64,000 nt of DNA, from contig CATNDJ010000002.1 of the NCBI GenBank assembly GCA_950097265.1, positions 16,708 to 80,707 on the forward strand, written 5' to 3'. The position numbers were made by a program, and so were the translations under genes. The notes beneath the pieces are model-generated. The model had not been told where the DNA came from. It did no database searches and saw only the letters and a program-made list of their open reading frames with translations. Each line of letters begins with the position of its first letter. Position 1 is the first letter of the stretch. The DNA comes from an uncultured Oscillibacter sp. (lineage in GTDB: Bacteria > Bacillota > Clostridia > Oscillospirales > Oscillospiraceae). Positions 31,950 through 38,936 of the stretch are shown piece by piece.

Positions 31950-32630
31950 ATGCCCCGTCAGGAGACCCGGGCCCACCACGCCATGGCGGCTGTGGGCGGC
32001 TTCTTCGGCGTCTACGCCCTGCTGATCCGGGGCGGGACCTTCGGTTCCTCCGAGACCTCCAATCTCATCTACTTGGTGGTGTCCGGCCTGGACGGGACCT
32101 GGGGTCCCGCCCTGGTCCGGCTGGGGGGCACGGCCTGTTACATCGCGGGCATCGTCTTCGCCGTGCTGCTCCGGCGGGCGGGGAAAGCGGCCCCGCTCCG
32201 CTGGGCGGCCGTATTCATTGACCTGGCCGCCTGCCTGGCGCTGGCCCGGATTCCGGCGGAGACGGACCCCATTCTGGCCCTGTACCCCATGTTCTTCGCC
32301 ACGGCGGTGCAGTGGGTGGCCTACTCCCAGGCGGCGGGGTACAACTGCGCCACGATTTTCTCCACCAACAACCTTCGCCAGTTCACCGAGGGGGTCACGG
32401 AGTACCTCTGCGGCCGGGACCCGGAGCAGCTGCGGAAGCTCCGCTTCTACGGCGGGACCCTGGTGTGCTTCCATCTGGGGGCAGCCTGGGGGTGGTGGTG
32501 CGTGAGGCGGTGGGGGATTCCCGGCATCTATGGATGCCTGCCGCTACTGGCGCCGCCGGTGGGGTCTTTGGTCCCCCAAAAGGGGAGGGTTTGTACTCGC
32601 CCTGACGGGCGGGGTGGTCAACAGCCATGA
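31950..32630 (+). CDS. DUF1275 (YoaK-like) membrane protein with repeat-derived C-terminus
   Basis: 226 residues with about six hydrophobic helices. The opening AAVGGFFGVYALLIRGGTFG resembles the DUF1275 signature (GGF.dayt...rgg.F) and IFSTNNLRQFTEG recurs in the family. It starts one base after aspS with GGAGGAG upstream, so it is probably co-translated. The final 14 or so residues (VCTRPDGRGGQQP) and the stop codon are encoded by repeat copy D, which appears to have inserted into the 3' end of the gene. Function unknown. Confidence 0.75.
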   Translation: MPRQETRAHHAMAAVGGFFGVYALLIRGGTFGSSETSNLIYLVVSGLDGTWGPALVRLGGTACYIAGIVFAVLLRRAGKAAPLRWAAVFIDLAACLALARIPAETDPILALYPMFFATAVQWVAYSQAAGYNCATIFSTNNLRQFTEGVTEYLCGRDPEQLRKLRFYGGTLVCFHLGAAWGWWCVRRWGIPGIYGCLPLLAPPVGSLVPQKGRVCTRPDGRGGQQP

Positions 32631-32981
32631 TGATGGCTGGTTCATTGCACCCCCCATGTCGTCGGAAGAAATTCCGCTCTGTTCCGTCCCCGCCTGACGG
32701 CGAGGACTCCACCCGCTCCATTCCTTCCTCCTCTCCCCACCGCGCGGGGCGCGGCGGGGGCCCCTGGTTTCCTTCCAGAAGGAAACGAGAAAACGGGCCG
32801 TGCACGGTCCAAAAGAGAAAAGGAAGTATGCCCCCTCGGGGGGATCAAAGACGGAGGGACGCGCAGGGCGTGCCTCCGTTTTTTACGCAGGTCTTTGGGC
32901 CGCGGCGTGGTGCAAGCGGGGGTTTTGGCAGTCGATGCATGGACTATCCGTCTATCCTCGCTGCCGCTAACCTGGCGCTGG
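32591..32981 (-). repeat. Large modular palindromic element, copy D, with nested module
   Basis: In minus orientation, beginning TTGTACTCGCCCTGACGGGC and ending CCGCTAACCTGGCGCTG. A nested module (from CGTCGGAAGAAATTCCGCTC near 32659 to GGGGGCCCC near 32763) splits the main hairpin. A further GC-rich tail hairpin (GGAGGGACGCGCAGGGCGTG, about 32851) replaces the corresponding region of E. Together with copy E it brackets the HTH gene in inverted orientation. Confidence 0.75.
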
Positions 32982-33024
32982 CGTCATTTGCCAGGAGCCG
33001 AATCACTTCTTGTTCACTTTGCAT
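32944..33024 (-). pseudogene. 5' remnant of a gene cut by repeat copy D
   Basis: On the minus strand an ATG (33022-33024) with a strong AAGGAGGG site opens MQSEQEVIRLLANDAS and then runs into repeat sequence (ARLAAARIDG) and stops after 26 codons. The excellent ribosome site and divergent promoter region suggest a real gene whose body was replaced or displaced when copy D inserted. The parent protein cannot be recognised from about 16 residues. Confidence 0.5.
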
Positions 33025-33078
33025 AACCGCCCTCCTTGGTTTATATATCGCCTATATAGTATCATATATCGCCCGCCT

Positions 33079-33106
33079 TTGACAAGCCTTTTCAGTACAG
33101 TATTCT
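33079..33106 (+). promoter_or_regulatory. HTH-gene promoter and adjoining direct repeats
   Basis: TTGACA (33079-33084), 16 bp spacer, TATTCT (33101-33106). Just upstream the decamer ATATATCGCC occurs twice (about 33043 and 33065) separated by TATATAGTATC, a plausible operator between the divergent genes. Confidence 0.55.
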
Positions 33107-33132
33107 TAGAATTGTCTGAGAGGAGCGGTCAA

Positions 33133-33375
33133 ATGGACACCCGGTCAGCCGTTGCCAACCGAATCACTGTGCTCTGCGGCCGGCGGGGCTGGACCATCCA
33201 TAAACTGGCCACGGAATCCGGCGTATCCCCTTCCACCGTTAAGAGCATTTTATACGGCAGGAGCAAAAACCCAGGAATCGTAACCCTCAAAATTCTCTGC
33301 GACGGCCTGGGCATTTCCCTGGAGGAATTTTTCTCCGCCCCCGAGTTCCGGCAATTGGAACAGGAGCTTCAATAA
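33133..33375 (+). CDS. Small XRE-type HTH transcriptional regulator
   Basis: 80 residues, nearly all one Cro/CI-type helix-turn-helix: ITVLCGRRGWTIHKLATESG (about 11-30), recognition helix region VSPSTVKSILYGRSKNPGI (about 31-49) and LKILCDGLGISLEEFFSA (about 53-70). ATG 33133 has AGGAG upstream. It probably represses its own divergent promoter region. It is flanked by inverted repeat copies D and E. Confidence 0.82.
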   Translation: MDTRSAVANRITVLCGRRGWTIHKLATESGVSPSTVKSILYGRSKNPGIVTLKILCDGLGISLEEFFSAPEFRQLEQELQ

Positions 33376-33420
33376 CGCATCTCCAGACCCAGAGAATGAT
33401 TGGAAGAGCATGCCCCAGCT

Positions 33421-33662
33421 CAGCGCCAGATTAGCGGCAGCGAGGAGGGCCGGGCAGTCCTTGCATCAACCTCCAAAACCCCCGCTTGCACCACGCCGCG
33501 GGCAGAAGACATTCGTGAAACCGGAGGTATTGCCTGCGCGCCCCCGTTTTCTCTCTTCCACCGTGCACGGCGCATTCTCTCTTTTCGCAAAAGAGAGAAT
33601 GGGGGGTGCAAATGGACCAGCTATCAAGATAGCTGTTGACCACCCCGCGCGTCAGCGCGAGC
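33421..33662 (+). repeat. Large modular palindromic element, copy E
   Basis: The cleanest copy, 242 bp. It begins CAGCGCCAGATTAGCGGCAG and ends CGCGCGTCAGCGCGAGC. It has CCCGC...GCGGG, palindrome CCGTGCACGG, a 12 bp hairpin (ATTCTCTCTTTT CGC then its complement), AGCTATC AA GATAGCT and CGCGC GTCA GCGCG. It lies between the HTH gene and the glyS promoter. Confidence 0.8.
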
Positions 33663-33691
33663 ATCAGCCCCCCTTTTAGGGGGCCCCCCCC

Positions 33692-33720
33692 TTGACAACC
33701 CACCAAAAACATGATACAGT
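33692..33720 (+). promoter_or_regulatory. glyS promoter
   Basis: TTGACA (33692-33697), 17 bp spacer, TACAGT (33715-33720), immediately upstream of the T-box leader. Confidence 0.7.
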
Positions 33721-33734
33721 GACACTCGTGTCAA

Positions 33735-33968
33735 AGGCATGAAGGGGAGAAGCCTCCCCCATCCCGGCGAAGAGAGAGGGCGGACGGTGCAAGCCCTCCC
33801 GGGAGGGGCAGCGCTTGGCGCCCCTTTCCAAAGCCGCGGGGAGGCAATGCCCCGCCGGCCTCCCGCCGTTACCGGGCAGAGCGTCCCCCGCCTCCGGGGG
33901 AAATTCAGGTGGAACCGCGGACGGTATGTTCGCCCTGAGCCAATGAAGGCTCGGGGCATTTTATTTTT
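33735..33968 (+). promoter_or_regulatory. T-box riboswitch (glycine) controlling glyS
   Basis: The leader carries the Stem I motif GAGAGAGGGCGGACGGTGCA (near 33772) and the T-box sequence AGGTGGAACCGCG (33907-33919). It ends in a terminator with arms GCCCTGAGCC (33932-33941) and GGCTCGGGGC (33948-33957) followed by ATTTTATTTTT. Uncharged tRNA-Gly would stabilise the antiterminator and turn on glyS. Specificity is inferred from the downstream gene. Confidence 0.88.
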
Positions 33969-33985
33969 AAGGAGTGGATCACACT

Positions 33986-35401
33986 ATGGACAACCGGCAA
34001 AAGACCATGGACAAAATCGTCGCCCTCTGCAAGGGCCGGGGCTTCGTCTTCCCCGGCAGCGAGATCTACGGCGGCCTCGCCAACAGCTGGGACTACGGCC
34101 CCTTGGGCGTGGAGCTGAAGAACAACGTGAAGCGGGCCTGGTGGAAAAAGTTCGTTCAGGAGAACCCCTACAACGTGGGGCTGGACGCCGCCATCCTCAT
34201 GAATCCCCAGGTGTGGGTGGCCTCCGGCCACGTGTCCACCTTCAACGACCCCCTCATCGACTGCAAGGCCTGCAAAATGCGCCACCGGGCCGACAAGCTC
34301 GTCGAGGGCTACGTCCAGGAGAACGGCCTGGACGTGAACGTGGAGGCCATGACCCAGGAGGACCTGGTGGCCTTCATCCGGGAAAAGGAAGTCCCCTGCC
34401 CCGGCTGCGGCAAGCACGACTTCACCGACATCCGCAAGTTTAATCTCATGTTCAAAACCCACCAGGGCGTTACGGAGGATTCCGCTAACGAGGTCTACCT
34501 CCGGCCCGAGACCGCCCAGGGCATCTTCGTCAACTTCCCCGCCATCCAGCGGACCACCCGGCGGAAGCTCCCCTTCGGCGTGTGCCAGGTGGGCAAGAGC
34601 TTCCGCAACGAGATCACCCCGGGCAACTTCATCTTCCGCATCCGGGAGTTTGAGCAGATGGAGCTGGAGTTCTTCTGCAAGCCGGACACGGACCTGGAGT
34701 GGTTCCAGTACTGGCGGACCTACTGCCACGACTGGCTCATCGGGCTGAACGTGAAGGAAGAAAACCTCCGCCTCCGGGACCACGAGCCCGAGGAGCTGGC
34801 CTTCTACTCCAAGGCCACCACGGACTTCGAGTACCTCTTCCCCTTCGGCTGGGGCGAGCTGTGGGGCGTGGCGGACCGCACCGACTACGACCTCAGCCAG
34901 CACCAGAAGTTCTCCGGCCAGGACCTGACCTACTTCGACCAGGAGAAGAACGAACACTACGTCCCCTACGTCATCGAGCCCTCCCTGGGCGCGGACCGGA
35001 TGACCCTGGCCCTGCTGGTGGAGGCCTATGACGAGGAAGTGGTGGACGAGGCCAAGAACGACGTCCGCACCGTCATGCGCTTCCACCCCGCCATCGCGCC
35101 GTTCAAGGTGGCGGTCCTGCCCCTGAGCAAAAAGCTCAGCGCCAAGGCCCAGGAGATTCAGCAGGAGCTCTCCAAGGACTGGATGGTGGACTTTGACGAG
35201 ACCGGGTCCATCGGCAAGCGCTACCGCCGGGAAGACGAGATTGGCACCCCTTACTGCGTCACCGTGGACTTCGACACCGTGGGCGACGGGGAGAAGGCCG
35301 GAGATAACTGCGTCACCGTCCGGGAGCGGGACTCCATGGCCCAGGTCCGCATCCCCATCAGCGAGCTGAAAGCCTATCTCACCGAGAAGCTGGCGTACTA
35401 A
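33986..35401 (+). CDS. glyS: Glycyl-tRNA synthetase (single-chain, dimeric type)
   Basis: 471 residues of the alpha2-type GlyRS found in Firmicutes of this type. The N-terminal [20 protein letters not shown] (about 24-43) is diagnostic. A zinc-ribbon insertion has CKACKMRH and CPGCGKHD. Class II motif 2 is [20 protein letters not shown] (about 203-222) and motif 3 [14 protein letters not shown] (about 332-345), followed by the anticodon-binding domain. ATG 33986 is preferred to the in-frame GTG at 33974, which overlaps the ribosome site AAGGAG. Controlled by the T-box upstream. Confidence 0.94.
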   Translation: MDNRQKTMDKIVALCKGRGFVFPGSEIYGGLANSWDYGPLGVELKNNVKRAWWKKFVQENPYNVGLDAAILMNPQVWVASGHVSTFNDPLIDCKACKMRHRADKLVEGYVQENGLDVNVEAMTQEDLVAFIREKEVPCPGCGKHDFTDIRKFNLMFKTHQGVTEDSANEVYLRPETAQGIFVNFPAIQRTTRRKLPFGVCQVGKSFRNEITPGNFIFRIREFEQMELEFFCKPDTDLEWFQYWRTYCHDWLIGLNVKEENLRLRDHEPEELAFYSKATTDFEYLFPFGWGELWGVADRTDYDLSQHQKFSGQDLTYFDQEKNEHYVPYVIEPSLGADRMTLALLVEAYDEEVVDEAKNDVRTVMRFHPAIAPFKVAVLPLSKKLSAKAQEIQQELSKDWMVDFDETGSIGKRYRREDEIGTPYCVTVDFDTVGDGEKAGDNCVTVRERDSMAQVRIPISELKAYLTEKLAY

Positions 35402-35412
35402 TCAAACCATCC

Positions 35413-35438
35413 GGGCCGTGGGGAAAACCCCACGGCCC
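35413..35438 (+). terminator. Hairpin after glyS
   Basis: An 11 bp stem GGGCCGTGGGG / CCCCACGGCCC with AAAA loop, with no strong T tract after it. It could terminate weakly or protect the message. Confidence 0.55.
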
Positions 35439-35455
35439 CTGCCCATTTGTGAAAC

Positions 35456-37405
35456 ATGAAAAAACCGTTTGCTTTGAAAAAACGTCCCCTCGGGCCCCCC
35501 TGGCTCCGGCTCTGCCTCTTCGCCGCCGCCTCGGCCTGCATGGGGCTGGCGGTCACCTCCGCCATGCAGTGGATTTCCATCGGGACCCTGCCCGGCGTTT
35601 TGGAGTGGGCCCGGGACTGCCCCGGCTGCCTGGCCATGACCGCCCTGCTCTGGGCCGTGCCCGTGGCCGTTTTGGGCACGCTGACGGGGCGGCTCTGGAT
35701 CGCCGCCCTGCCCGTGGGGGCCGCGGGGCTGATTCTGGCCCTGGTGGACTACTTCAAAAACGCCATCAACGGCACGCCCTTAGAGCTGGCGGACTTCGGC
35801 CTGGCGGGGGCGGCGGGAAACGTGGCGGGCCTGGCGGGGGACCTGACCCCGCCGGAGGATTTCTGGCTGGCGGGGGCGGTCTTGGTTTTGTGCGTCCTGG
35901 TCCTGTTCCTCACCCGGCGGCTCACCGCCCTGGAGGGGGCGGCCCGGGGGCGGGCCTGCCTGTTCTCCCTGACCCTGGCGGGCATCCTCCTCACGGGGAC
36001 CGGGACCCGGGCCCTGGGCGGGGCGCTGGGAGTGGACTTCTACACCCGGATGGACCCGGCGGAAAACCACAGCCTCCACGGATTGACCCTCAGCCTCTGG
36101 CGGGATGCCTTTCCCCAGCCCAAGACCCCGCCTGAGGGCTATGATCAGGACTACATGCTGGAGGTGCTGGCCCGGGTGGACCAGCTTCTGGAGCCTGTGG
36201 AGGAGCCGGAGGCAAAGCCCAACATCCTGTTTATCCTCTCCGAGTCCTTCTACGACCTGACCCGCCTGCCGGTGCTCCAATACGAGGGGGACCCCCTGGA
36301 GAACTTCCACGCCCTGGAGTCCGAGAGCGTCAGCGGGACCTTCCACAGCCACTACCTGGGCTACGGCACCGGGTATCTGGAGGTTCCTATGCTCTACGGC
36401 CTGAACGCCCTGGACCTGCCGCCGGGGACCAATATCTGCTTCCAGGACGAGGCGGTCTACGAGCGCTTCGACGCGCTGGCGGAGCAGTACACGAAATCCG
36501 GCGATTACACCGCCGAAATGCTTCACGCTTATGATAACACTTTGTATAACCGAACCGTGACCTATCCCCTGCTTGGATTCAACAATTTGTATTTTTCCGA
36601 CGATATTCAACAAATGGGCATTGAGCGGGCGGACGGGGCTTACGGCGGGTTCTACATGCGGGACGGCTACTTTTTCCAGGGGATGCTGGAGCGAATAGAA
36701 ACAGTGAACGAGAGCGGGAAGCGGGCCTTCCTCTACGGCATCACCATGGAGAACCACCAGCCCTTTGAGCCCCAGAAGTTCAACTACGAATGCCAGATCC
36801 CCCTGGTGGCCCCGGACTTTACCCCCGCCCAGCGGGACATCATCCGGGTCATGCTGGAGGGGATTACCCGGGCGGACCAGGCCCTGGGGGAGCTGACGGA
36901 CTACCTGAGAACCTGCGGCGAGCCCACCATTGTGGTCTTCTTCGGGGACCACCGGCCCAACCTCTTCATGCCCGGCGGGGACACGGTGTACACTCTGCTG
37001 GGCCTCTGCCCGGAGAACGACACCGTGAACTGGACCACGGAGCAGATCAACGACCTGTACTCCACGGACTATCTGATCTGGGCCAACGACCCGGCGCTGC
37101 TGAAGGGCCTTGCGGGAACCCGGAGGGACAGCAGCATTACCGCCCTGGGGCCCCAGCTTTTGGAGCTGACGGGGACCCCCGTCAGCCGGTACTGGGGACT
37201 GCTGGAGAAGGTGAGCGAGGTCTGCTTAACCCAGACAGACCTCTACTTCGTGGACGGCGAGGGAAAAGCCAGCTTCACCCGGGAGGAAGCGGGCCTGAGC
37301 CCCCAGGCGCTGGAGCTGCTGGAGCTCCGGGACGCGGTGGTCTATGACGCGGTATACGGCAAGCAGTATATTACGGAGCAGATGAACCAGCCCCCTGGGG
37401 CATGA
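35456..37405 (+). CDS. LtaS-like phosphoglycerol transferase / sulfatase family membrane protein
   Basis: 649 residues. The N-terminal third has about five membrane helices (to about residue 180). An extracellular sulfatase-fold domain follows: KPNILFILSESFYDL (about 257-271, metal-binding Glu), YGTGYLEVPMLYGLN (about 302-316, holding the probable catalytic Thr), ENHQPF (about 430) and FFGDHRPN (about 496-503). The family transfers glycerophosphate from phosphatidylglycerol to make lipoteichoic acid or modify glycans. ATG 35456 lacks a good ribosome site, so the exact start is uncertain; coverage of the first helix supports it. It follows glyS with a short gap and ends at a strong terminator. 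Confidence 0.82.
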   Translation: MKKPFALKKRPLGPPWLRLCLFAAASACMGLAVTSAMQWISIGTLPGVLEWARDCPGCLAMTALLWAVPVAVLGTLTGRLWIAALPVGAAGLILALVDYFKNAINGTPLELADFGLAGAAGNVAGLAGDLTPPEDFWLAGAVLVLCVLVLFLTRRLTALEGAARGRACLFSLTLAGILLTGTGTRALGGALGVDFYTRMDPAENHSLHGLTLSLWRDAFPQPKTPPEGYDQDYMLEVLARVDQLLEPVEEPEAKPNILFILSESFYDLTRLPVLQYEGDPLENFHALESESVSGTFHSHYLGYGTGYLEVPMLYGLNALDLPPGTNICFQDEAVYERFDALAEQYTKSGDYTAEMLHAYDNTLYNRTVTYPLLGFNNLYFSDDIQQMGIERADGAYGGFYMRDGYFFQGMLERIETVNESGKRAFLYGITMENHQPFEPQKFNYECQIPLVAPDFTPAQRDIIRVMLEGITRADQALGELTDYLRTCGEPTIVVFFGDHRPNLFMPGGDTVYTLLGLCPENDTVNWTTEQINDLYSTDYLIWANDPALLKGLAGTRRDSSITALGPQLLELTGTPVSRYWGLLEKVSEVCLTQTDLYFVDGEGKASFTREEAGLSPQALELLELRDAVVYDAVYGKQYITEQMNQPPGA

Positions 37406-37407
37406 GA

Positions 37408-37434
37408 AAAGACCGCCTGACGGCGGTCTTTTTT
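37408..37434. terminator. Bidirectional terminator between convergent genes
   Basis: AAAAGACCGCC TGAC GGCGGTCTTTTTT: a 9 bp stem flanked by A and T tracts. It marks the plus/minus polarity switch at 37.4 kb. Confidence 0.85.
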
Positions 37435-37439
37435 CGCGC

Positions 37440-37754
37440 TCACATGAAGAGGCCCATAAATCCGTCCGGCCGCTCCTGGGCCTGGTTCCAGATCTCGTAG
37501 AACAGTCCCGGGGAGATCTCATGGGCGGAGAAGTCCCCCTCCTCCCCCGGCGGGGGGAGGTCCCGCAGGTCCTCCGGGAAGGGCTCCTGAGACAAGGACC
37601 CCTCGTTTCCCCGCTCGCCGCCGTAGGAAAAAGTGATCCCGTTCCGGTAAAACTCCACCCGGCGCTTCTCCCGGCGGCTCTCGTCCAGCTCGGAGTAAAC
37701 CAGATAGGGCTCGTCGTCCAGGTCGTGGTCCCACTCCGCCAGCACGTATCTCAT
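37440..37754 (-). CDS. DUF6881-like small protein
   Basis: 104 residues. The segment LAEWDHDLDDEPYLVYSELD (5-24), followed by EKRRVEFYRNGITFSYG, resembles the DUF6881 domain (W.HD..DEP...YSEiD......rkve.frdG). Its function is unknown; relatives appear near toxin or immunity genes, but nothing here indicates that. ATG 37752-37754 has AGGAGGTG upstream. It is the last gene of the nadE-GH3-alaX run, 4 bp after alaX's stop. Confidence 0.65.
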   Translation of the reverse strand: MRYVLAEWDHDLDDEPYLVYSELDESRREKRRVEFYRNGITFSYGGERGNEGSLSQEPFPEDLRDLPPPGEEGDFSAHEISPGLFYEIWNQAQERPDGFMGLFM

Positions 37755-37758
37755 CGGC

Positions 37759-38916
37759 TCACCTCCTGAAAAAATCCTCAATGGCCTCCCGGCCCGCCGA
37801 CACGCTGCCCTGGGCGAAGCCGTTCCGGCCCCCGCCCCGGCCCTGAAGGGCCTGATTCAGCGCCTTCACCAGGGGAAAGATATCCGCTCCATCCGCCCGG
37901 ATGAGAGCATAGCTCCACTTCTCCCCCTCCCCGGAGAAGACGGCGGCAAGGCCCCCGCAGCTCTTGCCCACCGCGTCCGCCAGGCGGCGGAGGCTGTCCG
38001 GCCGCATGGGGGGCTGAAAGAGGGTCACGTCCCCCCGGCCCGCCTGCTCCGCGGCGACGGCGGCAAAGGCGGTCTGCTCCAGATCCGCGACGCGGGCCTT
38101 GGCGGCGGACAGCTCGTCCTCCAGCCGCTCCACCGCCCCCAGGATCTCCAGGGGCTTCACGCTGAGGCGCTGGCCCACGGCCCGGGCCTGGTCGTAGGCC
38201 CCCGAGAGATACCGGAGGGCCCGGGCCCCGCAGAGGAGCTCGATCCGCACCCCCTCCCGGAACTTCTGGCAGGAGAGGACCTTGATGGGGCCCGCCTGAC
38301 CCGCCCGCTCCACGTGGGTGCCGCAGCAGGCGCAGCGGTCCGCCTCCGGGAACTCCACGATGCGGACCTGGCCGGTGAGCTCCTTTTTGCTCCGGTAGTC
38401 CAGGGCCGCCAGCTCCTCGGGGGAGGGGTAGGAAATTTCCGTCTCCTGGTCCGCCCAGACGGCCTCGTTTGCCAGCCGCTCCGCCTCCAGGGCCTGTTCC
38501 CAGGTGATATCCGTGTTGTAGTCGATGGTGACGGTCTCCGCTCCCAGGTGAAAGCCCACGTTGTCGCAGCCGTACAGGCGGCAGAGGATGCCGCTGATGA
38601 TATGTTCTCCCGAGTGCTGCTGCATGTGGTCGAAGCGCCGGGCCCAGTCCAGGGCCCCGGCCACCACCGTCCCCGGCTTCAGGGGGGCGGAGCAGGTGTG
38701 GACCACCGCGCCGTTCTTTTCGTGGACGTCGGTGACGGGGATTTCCCGGCCGCCGGTTTTCAAAACGCCGTGGTCGGCGGGCTGGCCGCCCCCCTCGGGG
38801 TAGAAGGCCGTCTGGTCTAAGACCACCTTCCACGCCTCCCCGGCGGGCTCGCAGGAGAGGACCTCGGCGGGGAACTCCCGCAGATAGGCGTCGTCGTAGT
38901 AGAGCTTTTGGGTCAT
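37759..38916 (-). CDS. AlaX-type alanyl-tRNA editing protein (AlaX-L)
   Basis: 385 residues. The N-terminal TAFYPEGGGQPADHG (36-50) is the AlaRS/AlaX beta-barrel signature. The zinc/editing site shows HSGEH (His101, His105) and CACCGTHV (about 195-202, Cys and His). A C-terminal DHHA1-like domain (about 300-385) with GGGRNGFAQGS ends it, giving the AlaX-L architecture. It hydrolyses Ser- or Gly-tRNA-Ala in trans. It is in an operon with GH3 and nadE; the link is not obvious. Confidence 0.9.
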   Translation of the reverse strand: MTQKLYYDDAYLREFPAEVLSCEPAGEAWKVVLDQTAFYPEGGGQPADHGVLKTGGREIPVTDVHEKNGAVVHTCSAPLKPGTVVAGALDWARRFDHMQQHSGEHIISGILCRLYGCDNVGFHLGAETVTIDYNTDITWEQALEAERLANEAVWADQETEISYPSPEELAALDYRSKKELTGQVRIVEFPEADRCACCGTHVERAGQAGPIKVLSCQKFREGVRIELLCGARALRYLSGAYDQARAVGQRLSVKPLEILGAVERLEDELSAAKARVADLEQTAFAAVAAEQAGRGDVTLFQPPMRPDSLRRLADAVGKSCGGLAAVFSGEGEKWSYALIRADGADIFPLVKALNQALQGRGGGRNGFAQGSVSAGREAIEDFFRR

Positions 38917-38936
38917 TTGATGTTCTCCTTTCCGCC

